From the NCBI GenBank assembly GCA_022749755.1, contig CM040453.1, positions 19,105,368 to 19,169,367 of the forward strand: 64,000 bases of DNA, in the 5' to 3' direction. Position 1 is the stretch's first letter; every line of letters starts with the position of its first letter. Source of the DNA: Azadirachta indica. Taxonomy: Eukaryota > Streptophyta > Magnoliopsida > Sapindales > Meliaceae. Under the pieces are notes generated by a model. It saw only the letters and a program-made list of their open reading frames with translations, ran no database searches and was not told the origin of the DNA. A program made the position numbers and the translations under genes. Of this stretch, positions 12,746 to 25,150 are shown piece by piece.

Positions 12746-15093
12746 ACTATTTGCTCATCATTGAGCAAAAGAAAAATTTTAAGACTTAACAACACAAATT
12801 AAGTTCTTTACTTAACAGATTCATGGCCAATGAGAATGCAACAAAATATAAACTCAATTATCCAAATATCCAAATATTAACAAGATTTTATTTGATATAC
12901 TCATGTGTATTGTGTGATAGTCATAAATTGATCATTGTCTATCATATCATCTTTCAAGTTATCAAAATATAGCATGCATAGAAGTCCATAACTCCAAATC
13001 TCACTAAGATGGTCACTCTCAAGAAAGCACATTCGAAATTTGGGTTAAAACTCAAAAACATGCGTGATAAGCGTTATGCTTAGATTTTTAATGGAAGAAT
13101 AAAGCTCACATATAGTTGAAAGAATACTACTAACTTGATGATGATGATGGTCGACCCATAAAAGGAATACTACTAACTTGATTTTAATGGAAATGGATGC
13201 AGACTAATCAAACAACACATCAGATCAATGTAGGACTTTTTTTTCTATTTTATAATGAGGCTAATGATTAAGATAGTTACAAGAAGGAATGAATCAAAGA
13301 TAAATCAAAGTTTCAAGAACTTCAAACATATGCTTTTATCATCCACTTTCAAATTTTGCTTAATAACAAATCTCACCATTACGCATTCATTTTCACCTTT
13401 CTTTTCTTTTCAAGGTATAATTCTTTTTTATGTTTGTCTTATTTTACCTTTTGATGCAAGTGCTCATTGCTCAGCTAGGCAAGAGTCCCGGTTACTTAGT
13501 AAAATTAAGGGTATGCATTTCTATACCCTTTTACTGCTTTTTTTTTCTTTGGTGTTTAGTGTGCATCAATTAATATAGCCTTTTGACCACAAGTATGCAA
13601 ATGGCAACAACCCCTAAACTTATTTTAAAGTGTAAATCATTACAATTCCAAGATAGCTCACAAGTTACAACAAGGATAAAGATAATATTTTTAGCTACCG
13701 AGTTTGGATTATTGGTTTCATGAAGGAAAAAGATATTGACTTGAGACTCAAAGTGGTTAACTAGGGAATCATGCATACGATTGGCTATAAAGGCTCACAC
13801 AGTTCAAACAAGGCATAGAATCCCTTCTCATATGTCATATTATCAATCTTACATCCAAAACATGAAAATCCTAGATAAATAGCCAAAACAAACATAAAGA
13901 GATCACTAAAATGAAAAGATACAATAATAGATGTAGAATAATTGTATAATACTCCAAATTAATGCACAAAGGCTCAAAAGCTCATTAAAAGGGTCATATG
14001 AGTCTTTACTATATAGTATAATCATATTTTAATTATGTGACTTCATCAAATCAATCAATTTCGACAAGAAGTGCATATACATTATTAGCATGAACAAATG
14101 AAATCAGTTAGAACAAGAATAAAATTATGATATTTGCTTAATGTCTCATCACTTTAAATTGTCCATGCCTAATCCATTTTCAAAAACTTCTCACAAAGCA
14201 AGGAAGCGACTCAAAATGGAAACAAAAGTGAAAAATATCACGAAAACTAAAAAATTACCACAAAAATAAAAAAAATTACCACAAAATTTTACTTCAAGCA
14301 ACTCTATCGCCAAACTTAAACCTAACATTATCCTCAATGTTTGAAATTAAAGATCATACAATGAATATATTAAGTTGGAAGCAAAATAAAATATTAAAAT
14401 TACAAAGAGAAGGAAAAGGAATAGATAGCACCTAATTTGAATAACTCCACACATCTAAAATATTATCTTCCTATTTTTGATAAGAACCCACTAGATGACC
14501 TGCTCTAAAAACTCTTGAATCAGTTGTTATACACACCTCAGGAACTAAAAAACAAGTTGTAGATGATCATTAAGAAAATAAATCCTTAAAATTCCAATCT
14601 TGAAGATGCCACAAAGGTTGATTACTCCTTTGATAAGTCAGGATATTGTATTCTACCAAGAACACAAGAAGGCAAAGCTATGCTTGCTGAAAATATCTTA
14701 ATATTATTAATGATGTGATCCTCCTTCTTTTATATAATTGTAGCCTTTATATAGGCATGTAAACATCATTTCAAAATTAAGTAGGAATAGAAATCCTAAC
14801 GTAAATAAGAATAGAAACCCAAATAAAAAAGAGAATTAAAATCCTAATCTAACTAGAAAATATGACAATCCTAAACAAACTAGGAAACTAATGTTACGCA
14901 AAGTAAATAATCTAAACCAAACAAGGAATCTTTAAGGCCCTAATTTTCCTATGTGGCATTAGGATTTACAGGACTATTCTTCTTCTTACACGTAAAGGTA
15001 AGTAATTATCTTTAGTAAGACTTTGGAAACTTCTAGAACAGCCTTAAAATCTTGTAAAATAGCTTCTTTTTCATGCACTTCCATGATTAAACT
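12746..15093 (-). other. 3' non-coding interior of the minus-strand element, with a second PPT-like tract
   Basis: No intact reading frame. Around 14345-14310 the minus strand reads GAGGATAATGTTAGG then TTTAAGTTTGGCG, an internal polypurine-like signature about 1.6 kb before the LTR. The plus-strand element has the same signature at the same distance (26955-26989). Confidence 0.5.
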
Positions 15094-15593
15094 TTATAAA
15101 GCCTTTTTCATCCTCTTTGTCTTTGACCTAATCATAAGGCCACTGATTCCTTGCAAAGGATTTTGAAAATATTTAGGAATGTTATCTTGAATCATTTGGC
15201 TAGTGCCCCAATCTCCATTACTTTTCCAAAACCTTGAATTGCCCCTCAAATAGACTAAGCTTAACGTCTTTAGTAGGATCAAGTTCTTCCTTGATCAAAT
15301 AGAGTCTTTATAAGGAATTTTTGACTCACTATTTTCCTCTTCTCTATAGTAGTACTTTAACAATTGGCTATTGACTCAAAAAATATACCTATTCTTATTT
15401 TTTAGTTTAACCACGCCAAAGAGAAGTAGTTTCTTAATCACGAACAAACCCAACCATCTTGACTTAGGTTTGCCTGGAAATAACTTCAATCTCTAGTTAA
15501 GCAATAATACATGATGACCTTGTGCAAAATGTCTCCCAAGAACCATTCTATCATGCCACTCTTTTGTCTCCTTACAAATTTTGGCATTCTTGT
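15094..15593 (-). pseudogene. Integrase C-terminal tail of an Athila/Tat-like pol, degenerate
   Basis: Minus-strand reading gives DVYKNAKICKETKEWHDR, then RLKLFPGKPKSRWLG with one stop before it, then VKLKNKNRYIF and VNSQLLKYYY. These match the end of Athila-type pol after the integrase core (usual form: NAKIYKE, LFPGKL+SRW, GPF, VNGQRLK). A downstream frame carries IRSKTKRMKKAL, the usual TRSK-type tail. It follows the protease with only about 45 bases between, so the whole RT-to-integrase-core block is gone. Confidence 0.75.
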
Positions 15594-15637
15594 ATACATC
15601 ATTCTGGAACACCCTTATCTTATCTTATGAACATCTA

Positions 15638-16050
15638 CTACACAATTATTAGCACATCAATCCTGTGGCAAGTACTTGGCTCATTTGGAGATTTTATGTC
15701 ATGGAAAATGTTTAACTTAGCTTCTTCATCATTCACCATTAGTGTCAACTCGCCACATTTAACATTAATTAAAGCTTCATGACTAGCTAAAAAAGGCCTA
15801 CTAAGAATGAAAGGAATCTCATGGTCTTTTTCTATGTCCAATACTACAAAATTTGCTAGAAATATGAACTTGCCAACTTTGACCAATACATCTTTAACTG
15901 TCCCTTAGATGCTTGATCGATTGATTCACCAATTGAAGAGAGACAGTTGTTGCCTTAGCTTGACCAAGTCCTAATTTTCTAAAAATAGGAAAAGACATTA
16001 AGTTTATGTTTACGCCCTAATCACATAAAGCTTTTTCAAAAAAAAATCTC
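15638..16050 (-). pseudogene. Retropepsin-type protease of the minus-strand element
   Basis: The minus-strand frame shows KFIFLANFVVLDIEKDHEIP, ILSRPFLA and ALINVKCGELTL, the flap-to-C-terminal part of Athila-type aspartic proteases. Upstream, after a frameshift, the active-site region reads C-D-stop-G-V-N-I-N-L-M where the family has CDLGASINLMP. The aspartate remains but the following leucine codon is TAG. The enzyme cannot be made from this copy. Confidence 0.75.
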
Positions 16051-17109
16051 TAATAGTGTAAGGTACAGTGAAACTTCCCATATCTTTTAACTTTGCTGAC
16101 AATTTCTTTTGCAAGATTGCGTTGCACTCTTCATTTAACATTACCTTCTCATGCTATTTAAATCGTCTTTTGTTGATCATTAAGTTTTTGAGAAACTTAG
16201 CATGTGAAGAAATTTATTTAATTGCATATAGGAAAGAGATGTTAATTTCTTAGCATATGAAGAAAGTTATCATGACAGTTTAAAGATCTTTCTTTGGCTT
16301 CACCAACCTTTGAAGGAAAGGTATTGGTGGCATATATAGCAAAGGTGACACATATTTCTTAGGAGGGCTTAATGCTTCTGGTTTTGACTTTGAAGAACTT
16401 GCTTCCATAAAAGTGCTGGTGATGTTTCCAACTTGCTCTTCATTATCCTTATCTTTTATAGGTGGTGCATTAACTTGCTTTTCTTACATTGCCTCTTCCA
16501 AATTACTTTTCAGCTCCATCAATTATTTTCCACTCCAAATTGTGATTGCCATCACTTGTTCCTTTTGATTTGTCTTTGTATTGCTTGGTAAGCAACCTTG
16601 TTGTCTCTCAGTCAAAAACTTTGTCATTTGACCTATTTATACATCAAGATTGCGAATAAACGCCACTTGATTTTGCAATGTAGTTTTGTTCTTCATTATA
16701 AACTTGGAAGTGTCCATAGTGAGTTGAACAAGAGCATTTTTTGAGTTCACCTTCTTCTCTTGAGGTTAAAATCTGGAAGATGGTTGCATGACATTTTGAT
16801 CATTTCTCCAAGACAAGTTATGATGATTCTGTCATCATTGGTTATAAGTGTTGGAAAATGGATTGTTTTGCTGTTGGTTATAATTTCCAACATACTAAAC
16901 TTGTTCTAAAGATAAAGGAGCAAATGGTTTACCAACTTGACAATCAATGCTAGGATCACTACCATTACATAGCTTATAGACCATCAATAGAGTATGAATG
17001 GCATTTGCTGGCATGGCTTCAAGTTGCTTAATCATTATAGTTAACTAAGCAGTGAGTGTAGTAAAGTTATCTACTTCATGAACTCCAAGAGTTTTCTGTC
17101 AAGCGTTCC
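16051..17109 (-). other. Degenerate distal gag/spacer region of the minus-strand element
   Basis: This interval joins the gag core to the protease. Frames are broken every few tens of codons. By position it should be the low-complexity distal gag region, but I could not align it confidently. Confidence 0.35.
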
Positions 17110-17640
17110 GTTGGCCATTGGTATGCATTGGCCGCCATCTCTTCCAATAAATCCTAAGTCTTATCAACAGTTTTTCATATTAATCTACCTCCTACTACTA
17201 CGTCTACAAGTATTCTAGTTGAACTCCCCAAGCCATTGTAAAATGTCTGAATTTAAAGCCATTTAGGTAAACTATGGTGTGGGCATCTCTTCATCATCTC
17301 TTTATACCTTTCCTAAGCATCATATAATGACTTTATTTCATGTTAGGAAAAAGTAGTGATGTCATTATTAACTTTGCTGTTTTCGTTGAAGGGAAAAACT
17401 TTGCCAAAAATTTCTGAACCAATTCATCCCAAGTACTGATAGTGCTTGAAGGAAGTGAACCCAACCAACTCTTTACTTTGTCCCTTAGTGAAAATAGGAA
17501 TAGCCTCAGCTTCACTGTATCATCTAACACACTGTTGTGTCTGAAGTGTCACAAATCTCTAAGAAGTTTGCAACGTAAGCATTCGGATCTTTATGTGGCA
17601 ATCCACTAAACTGAACCGAGGTCTGAATCATCTAAATAAT
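17110..17640 (-). pseudogene. Gag remnant of the minus-strand element
   Basis: Translated pieces are typical of the plant retrotransposon gag domain: [56 protein letters not shown], then SLYDAWERYKEMMKRCPHH and FYNGLGSSTR, ending with LLEEMAANAYQWPTER. The order is that of an intact gag, but frames are broken by frameshifts and stops. Confidence 0.8.
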
Positions 17641-17992
17641 GGCTAGCTTGATTTCAAAGTTGTTCGCTTGAATTGCGGGTCTTCTAATACTAGTCGAAGC
17701 ACCATTAACTATTGGAATAGCATACTCTCTCAAGGCTCCCTAGTCTTTAGCCCTAACATTATCCTCAAATGTTGTTCCATGGTACTAATTTATGGTTGTC
17801 TCAATGCTTCTCTTTTCTCTTATGTATTCCTTTGACAAGTTCACTCAATCTCCGAATCAAAATGTAATAAAATGCTGCTTCCTATTTTTCTCATGCATCA
17901 AAGGAAACATTGAAATAAAACAAAAGAAAAAATAAACTTCAAATTAAATTTAAAATTAACACAAGTCAACATTAAAAGAATTTAACGTTTTG

Positions 17993-18012
17993 TGGCAACG
18001 GAGCCAAAAACT
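17993..18012 (-). other. Primer-binding-site region of the minus-strand element
   Basis: On the minus strand AGTTTTTGGCTCCGTTGCC lies directly after the LTR end. It resembles the TTTTTGGCGCCGTTGCC signature of Athila/Tat elements. Confidence 0.6.
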
Positions 18013-19308
18013 TGTTGTGTGACTTATTAATGCAATTGCACATTATTGCAAACAAGTAGTATATGATAAGTGAAGTAGCATTTCCAAGAGGAATGTTAAT
18101 CTAATAAGTACTAACGTGATCAATCTTAAATTTATTTGAAGAAATGAGTATAAATTGAATGAGAATGTAAAATCGACTGGAAATTAATAAACGAATAACT
18201 AAATAGAGAATTCAATGAATGTGATGTCCAGTGCTAAAGTTTAATCCTATTTACTAGCATCTAGTTCTTCGAGTTATAGTATTTAGGTTAATCATCCATA
18301 TTGCTAGTGAAATTACGCTACCTTATTCGACAGTCTCTCTTAAAATCAATCGAAACTATTTTGTGCTTAATCATGTACTATATCTCTATATAAATGCTAA
18401 TTAAACAAAGATGCAGTGTAACCAGTAGTAATTACTAACAACACAACATAAAGCATATTAATACATGTCTATTTAATATGCCATTTATGGTATTTTTCAC
18501 ATGATCTAAATGCAATAAATACCTCTCAGCATTTATCGGTTTATAGTTCAATTAAATAATAGCCAATAAAAGCACTAAAATCATGATAAATACACAATAT
18601 GCTATTATTAATCAACAATCGTATAACTATAGAAAATAGATGCTTTCAACTGGTTAAACCATTATCTTAGATATTAGATTTAGCCAATCATGATAAAGAG
18701 TTGAAATCTACTAATAAAAAATTTAACAAATGATAGCATAATCAATAAACACTAATTTTGTTCATTTCCAGATAAAGTAAGATAAGGGAAAAGATAAAAC
18801 TAAAATTTGAGAGTTTCATCTTTAAGATTCCACGCTTTCATCCATTATCTTCTCCAATATCAGCTTTTCCAATCTAGATTTCTCTCCTCCTCTCTCTAAC
18901 TTCTCTCCAACTTAAGAATTCCCCTCTCTAAAAGTGGTTATAGTGGCTTTATTTTAAAAAACATGAAAACCTAGTATATACCTAAATCTGGCCATCCAAA
19001 AATGATCATGAGGCCAAAATTCATTTAAAAATGTGATTCCCAAATCTAGGAGGCACTAGAGCACTAAAATAGTTGAGCCTAACTTTAACTCGGTCCCTCT
19101 TCTTTTGATTCTTTTGAATTTTAGTCTCTATTTTGATATTTTTTCATTTTAGTCCTATTTGCTTGCATTTTAATCCTTAAGAATAAAACTTTATGGTTTC
19201 TACGGATGGTTAGCAAAGTATTTTTATGCTCCGTTTTCATAATTTTCATGTTAAAATATTTCAACATCTGTAAAAAAAGAATTAAAATGCTTAAAAAAAA
19301 TAAATGCT
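18013..19308 (-). repeat. 5' LTR of the minus-strand element, outer end truncated
   Basis: Aligns with 11306-12730. Similarity is lost at about 19308 (after AAATAAATGCTCAAAA), so the outermost 100 bases or so of the LTR are replaced by unrelated DNA. Confidence 0.75.
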
Positions 19309-21514
19309 CAAAACCTTACAATTTTAGCAAGATCCAGCCATCTAAGTTTGATCAAACGGCTAAAATAGCGTTTAATACATTATTGAAATCAAAAGAGGCA
19401 TTGTCACGTACGACAAATAAAGGTTTGGCATGGCTGCGCCTTTGTCTTTGCCTTGATTGGCACATTTGCATCATGCTCACTGCATCACTCAAAGTATGTC
19501 TAAACCAAACCCCCACATTTTGTCATCGGTTTGGTTGACTAATCAGTTTGATTCGATTGATCAAATCGGTCTAAACCAGTTCTGTTGGACCAATACTTTT
19601 TTAATTAATTTTCTAACAGTTTTGAAAACTTTACATTTTATTTCATTTTCAAGATTTAAAAAACTTTCAATTTGGTTGAGATTTTAAATTATAAATTTTT
19701 TAAATTGGTCCTATTTCAAAATTTGAAAACCTTGCAATTTGATTCGGATTTTAGATTTCAAACTTTTTAAAATTGGTCCAACTTCAAGGTTTAAAAAAAA
19801 CTTGGATTTTGATCCAATTTGAAAAACTTAGAAAGAATCTTAAGCTTAACACAAATCATCATGTACCATTACATACACAAGTATACATTTCCTTTTCCTT
19901 TTATCAAATTGGATAGCCTATTTTATAATTTTTAAAATTTGGGTTTATATGGCCTCAAGGTCAATATCATCTACTCTCCATCTTCACCAATTTTCCTCCT
20001 TGATTACTTGCTTAAGTTCCATTGTGTTGGTCACATTTTAAGTTTTCCCACTTTGGTCTTTCCCCCCTAATGTAAAAGTAAGGTAATTTGAACCTTTATT
20101 TATTTATTTTTTGATAAAAGTAATAATTTAAGCATTAAAGAGAGGTCACCAAAAGGTCTGAGCATGGTTTCTATTGCAAGGTATCTTGGCTCGAGGAATG
20201 ACGCAGCTAGCTCGACTCTAGGAAGAATCATAGTTTTACCTAGGTTAAAGCTCGGAAACACATGCCATACTACCAGACCAATGAAGACCTTTTGGAAACA
20301 CCTCTAGAATTGGCTCAAGATCAACTTGCTAGGTTGAAAATGCAGACCAAGTGCAGACCACCTTCCTAGCTGTCAACCAATCCCACGTCAAACCTTAGTG
20401 CGAGTAAGGTAATTTCCTACACTAACAATATATATTTTTTGAGAATTTATTAAATAATTCTCCAGGGTGTTTATATTAACAATTTCACAAAATATATCTA
20501 AGTGCATCCAATATTTTAAATTCATCCCAATTAATCTTTGATACTTAATAAAATATAGCATCAAAATAAAATAAATATTTGAATAAATGAATATAGTGGC
20601 AGCACAATAATAAATTACTTCCAACATGCCACTTATCATACCAATTCATATGAAACCATAATAAAATATTCCAATGTTGTAACACATACTAAATAATATA
20701 TATTTTCAAAATAATTTTACTGAACAGTATGGTATAAAGATAGCTCTATATCATTATGTAAGATATATAAAAATGTGATACATACCTCCAGTCATATTCT
20801 CCAAGTAAAAGAAACTTGAAAAATGATTTCTTTAATACAAAGACCTCTTCTAACTTATTGCTCTTTTAAAGCCTCTCTATTTATGACGGAGATAAAATTA
20901 TTTTGTAGGCTACGCTTTTTAAGTTAAAGACCCCTTTTTACAAGAAAATTTTTCATAATTTAAAAATCTCTTTTTCTTCTTCATTTTTATTCATTATTGG
21001 AGTGAAAAACAATAATGAAGAAACAATAATGAAGAACGTGTAGCAATTATATAATTATGTATACACACACACATATATATAACATTGACAGCTCTGTTGA
21101 TATATTTTATTTACGTTGTGCTAACTGTCAAAACAGAATTTTATTTGATATAAAGCAATAATAATCGTGCAACATATTGGACATTGATTTACGAAATGGT
21201 GAATAATTAATGAAAAATTAATTTGGTTGAATAAAAATAACAAAAAATTCAATTTAATTTATAAGAGAAAGATACGTGGTACATGGTTTAAACCTCTGCT
21301 TAGTACAAAATTTTCCACTCTGGCACGTGGGAGTTGAAATTGTCCTTATTATACTTAAAACTTTTCAAAAAATTTCCTGATCACAGCGTCAGGATTAGTT
21401 AATTTTATCAAATAATTTTACTTAAACTTTTTATCTTAATGTTTACCTCAACTTTATAATCTAGCGGTATTAGACTAATGCTATCTTGAAATTAATGTTT
21501 GACTGTATTTTTCA
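19309..21514. other. Intergenic, degenerate repeats, no gene seen
   Basis: Bases 19520-19830 repeat phrases such as AAATTGGTCC and ATTTGAAAACCTTGCAATTTG, and resemble in part the reverse complement of the LTR-like sequence near 35770-36020. The remainder (19840-21514) is AT-rich without recognised family or coding signal. Short TA/CA repeats occur at 21061-21082. Confidence 0.4.
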
Positions 21515-22150
21515 TTAAGATGGCAATGGGTTGGGGTGGGGATGAGGAGATATGCCCTATTCTCCACTTTATTTTCTATTTTAACGCCTATTTTTCATCC
21601 TATTCCCCACTAAATTTAATGAGATGAGAATGAAAAATTTTCGCATGAGGAACAAGTTCCTCATCTTCATATCAATTTTCTATTTTATATTATTTTATAA
21701 ATTAATTTTAATAATATAAGAATTTAATTAACTTAAATAAAAATATTATTAATATATTATTGGAAACACAATACATGATCTTTTTAATTTTTAATCTTTT
21801 ACTTTTTTTATTTATATATTTTATTTTTTATAATATTAATTCATGACTCCATAATTTTTTATTACTAATTACATTTAATTATAATATATAATTTTAAAAA
21901 TTATAATATAAAATTATATTTACATATATTAAATTTTATTTATAAATTATAATATATTTATATTATGTTTTATTGGGGAATAGAGTGGAGGTGGGTAGGG
22001 AGAGGTAAACCAATTCCTGTCTCATTAATAAATTGGGGATTAATTTCTCCCCGTTCTTCGCCTCATTTTCCGTAAATTTATTTAAATTCTCTCCCGTTGG
22101 GAGTAGATCTCCATGAGTTTGGGGTCTTATAGGGAATTTTGCCATCCCTA
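21515..22150. mobile_element. hAT-type MITE (family member a) with 8-bp target duplication
   Basis: The ends are inverted: TTAAGATGGCAATGGG on the left, and TAGGGATGGCAAAATTCC when the right end is reverse-complemented. The element is flanked by ATTTTTCA at 21507-21514 and 22151-22158, a perfect 8-bp duplication as made by hAT transposases. The 636-bp body is AT-rich and non-coding. Relatives lie at 40197, 42095 and 61487. Confidence 0.8.
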
Positions 22151-22158
22151 ATTTTTCA

Positions 22159-22806
22159 AATCAAATAATATTTTTAATTAACCGTGTCGCATGCTTGCTT
22201 GGAATTAATCTTATTGTTTCAAATTAAACAATATTTTAATGAAGGAAAAAATATTTCAGTTTTGCACGTGTGCTTGTAAAAAATAATATTTTTAATTTTT
22301 CCTAAAGATGACCTCTTATAAGTTTAAATTTGAATTGGAGTGATGGATTTAGAAAGGTAAAAGTCATTTTGGTTCCTAAAATTTGGTTAAATATTTTCAT
22401 AAATTCTAATAGTTTTGAAAATATATTTAAAAGTCTTAATTTTATATGAAATAGCCATTATATTCCTATACATAGTAATTGTTAAAAATAACTAATAAAT
22501 TTCTAAAATTTAATAAAATATAATATATTTATATAAAATATATTAACAAATAAATAACAATATTATTTTAATAACATATTAAAAAATACTTTTATTGTAA
22601 TTAATTGTAGAAATTAAATAATAACAAATTACATATTTGTAATTACTAAAAATTAAATGCAAATAAGACATAATTAAATATTAATTTATTAACAAAATAT
22701 AGATTTATAAATCTATTTATTTTATAACATTTGTATAATAAATATTTATGATTATATTGTAATTTAAATAAAATATATATTTAAAATATAAATAAAATAA
22801 TAAATT
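22159..22806. other. AT-rich intergenic stretch, no gene seen
   Basis: Bases 22521-22590 are similar in direct orientation to 9999-10070 (shared ATAATATATTTAT(A/G)TAAAATATATTAA). Nothing coding was recognised. Confidence 0.4.
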
Positions 22807-23126
22807 AAAACACATTAATAACAGCCAATTAGGAGAAACATAGTGAGAGATAGGTGAAATCAAGACCCTAAGTAGTTTATCCTTGCATATTTCATGCTTC
22901 TATTTACTATTTAATTCAATTTTTGTTTCTCGTTAGTTAATTGTAAAGTTTTTAGTTTATTAGCTATTACAATTAATCAATTCTAATTGCGTAGATAAAA
23001 TTGGACTTTCAAGGCTATAGTATTCAGTAGTAGTTTCAAATTTTAATCCTCGTGAAATAATACTTATACTTATCATTTTACTACTTGATACTACTCGCAC
23101 CCTTGTGCTCAACGTTGTTGAGATCA
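22807..23126 (+). repeat. 5' LTR remnant (last 320 bases only)
   Basis: Matches 29761-30079, sharing AAAACACATTAATAAC(A/G)GCC and GTAGTTTATCCTTGCATATT. It begins abruptly at AAAACACATT; the LTR segment just before this point lies inverted at 10111-10850. Confidence 0.8.
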
Positions 23127-23150
23127 AGTTTTTAGCGTCATTGCTAGGGA
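23127..23150 (+). other. Primer-binding-site region of the plus-strand element
   Basis: AGTTTTTAGCGTCATTGCTAGG follows the LTR end directly. It is a decayed form of the Athila/Tat TTTTTGGCGCCGTTGCCGGG signature. Confidence 0.55.
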
Positions 23151-23266
23151 TTGAAAAGTTTGAATTATTCCTGATACTATAGTAGCATTGTTCAATCTTA
23201 CTCTAAGCCTTTATTTTCTTTTATTTTTGTTTAAGTGTTTGTTCTGTTTTTTAAGTTTGTAGGTGT

Positions 23267-24480
23267 ATGCAAAGAGCCCATAGCCTTGAATTTGTTACAT
23301 TTGATCCAAAAATTGAACAGACTCTTCGCCAATTAAGAAGAGAAAAGAGGAATCAAGTTACAATCATAAAAGAGGAAAGAGATAAAAATCCCTTACCACC
23401 AAAGCCACAACAACAACAACGAGCTCTTCGAGGCTACTTTAGGCCGATTGTCAATGATAACTATTCGAGAAATTGCCGACAAGCAATCAACGTCAACAAT
23501 TTTGAGCTTAAACCCTCACTGATAAACATGGTTAAGCAAAATTAATATAGAGGCATGTCTTATGAAGACCCCAATATCCATGTGGCTATATTCTTGAAAG
23601 TTTATGATACTATGAAGAAGACGAATAAGGCTAAGATGGCTAAGAAAGCTTATGCTTGATTTTGAGCCTCTCTATGAGGCATAAGTGAGGTTTAAGGACT
23701 TAATCCAGAAGTGTCCTTTAGCATGGGTACCAAGATTGGTTCCAATTATGTTTATTCCACAATGGATTGAATGGTCAAACTCAAACGATTGTAGATGCAT
23801 CAGCTGGTGTTGCTTTATTGTCTAAGTCGACTAAGGAAGCTTATGCTTTGCTCGAAGAAATGGCATGCAACAACTACCAATGGCCAAATGAAATATCCAT
23901 GGTGAAGAGAGTTATAAGGGTGCATAAAGTTAACCCGTTAGTCCTACGTTCGACATAAGTTGCTGCGTTATCAAACCAAATTCAAGCCTTTAACACAAAG
24001 AGGCATCTTCAAGCCAAGAGAAAATGATGAGTGCTAGCTCTTTGTATGTTGATGATTTTGAGCAAGAATAGTGTTAATATATCAATAACCAGAACTATAA
24101 CTTTCAACCAAGTAACAATGTGCCAACACATTACCATCTGGGACTACAAAACCGTGAAAATCTTTCTGATAGCAATGCAAGTAATGCAATGCTACCACAC
24201 CACCACTGAGATTTCAACAACAACCTATAGTCGAAAAGAAGCTGTCCTTGAAAAGCCTCTTGAGCACATTCTTTGTAGAGATTAGGAATCAGTTCAACAA
24301 AGATGAAATTAGGTCGGACAACATGGAAATTCATATGGTGAATATAAGAGCAACAGTGAAGTCCTTGGAAGTGCAAGTTAGCCAAGTAGCTATATTAATC
24401 AAGTCTCTTAATGGAGGAAAATTTCCAAGTGATACAGAGGTCAACCCAATAGTGTAATGCAAGGCTATCACTCTTAGGAG
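23267..24480 (+). pseudogene. Gag remnant of the plus-strand element
   Basis: Pieces in order: a basic start segment (LRQLRREKRNQ), RGMSYEDPNIHVAIFLKVYD, a broken SLYEA-type segment, then NGLNGQTQTIVDASAGVALL and ALLEEMACNNYQWPNE, then VNIRATVKSLEVQVSQVA and AITLRSGKELEQP. All are typical of Athila/Tat Gag. Between the KVYD block and the LYEA block about 80 residues are deleted compared with 17110-17640. Confidence 0.8.
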
Positions 24481-24639
24481 TGGTAAAGAATTAGAACAGC
24501 CTAAACCTAAAAAGGGTGAAAATAAAGGCACAAAAGTTGAACCAAAAGCAACAAAAGAGGCATCAAGGCTTAGAGCATCTCATTTTCGAATAATCCTCCC
24601 ATTATTATTCCGCCTTTGCCATTCCTTCAAAGATTTTAA

Positions 24640-25150
24640 AAAAGAAAATTGGATACTTAATTTTCAAAGTTCTTAGAGATATCCAAAAAGCTTCATATCA
24701 ATATTCCATTTGTAAATGCACTTGAACAAGGTGAAGTTAATAGGGGAATATAGCTCTATTAGTCAACAAAAGTTGCTTAAAATGAAAAAGATTTGGTAGT
24801 TTCACTATCTCGTGCACTATTAGAAAATCAAACTTTGAGAAGGCATTATGTGACTTAAGGGCAAGCATCAATTTGATGCTGCTTTCGGTTTTCCAAAACT
24901 TAGGCCTTGGTGAAGTGAAGCCGACGACTATTTCCTTACAAATGGTGGATAGATCCATCACTTATCCTTGGAGAGTTATAGAAGATGTATTAGTCAAGGT
25001 AGATAAATTCATCTTCTTAGTTGATTTTGTGATGCATGACATAGAGGCAGACAGAGAAATCCCTATTACTTTTGGGCGACCTTTCGTAGCTACTGGAGGA
25101 GCTTTGATTAATGTACAACACGGCGAGATGACATTAAAAGTTGATGAATA
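24640..25150 (+). pseudogene. Protease region of the plus-strand element
   Basis: A broken FSKFLEISKKLHINIPF-like lead (24665-24716) is followed by the active-site region CDLRASINLMLLSVF, where the family has CDLGAS; glycine is replaced by arginine right after the catalytic D-L. Then come LGLGEVKPTT, KFIFLVDFVMHDIEADREIP, GRPFVATGGALINV and GEMTLKVDE. From 24873 to 25151 the frame is open, but a stop follows. Confidence 0.8.

Larger units (their letters stand above)
11306..19308 (-). mobile_element. Athila/Tat-like Ty3/gypsy derivative lacking RT and integrase core
   Basis: Two related LTRs (11306-12730 and 18013-19308) flank a 5.3-kb interior read on the minus strand. In transcription order it has a PBS-like site beside 18012, gag remnants (17640-17110), an aspartic protease (about 16050-15638), then directly the integrase C-terminal tail (15590-15340) and a TRSKTKRMK-like tail (15240-15094). 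A 2.3-kb non-coding stretch ends in a polypurine tract at 12745-12731. RT, RNase H and the integrase catalytic core are absent. Every reading frame has stops, and the right LTR lacks its outer 100 bases or so. This is an old, non-autonomous copy. Confidence 0.8.
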
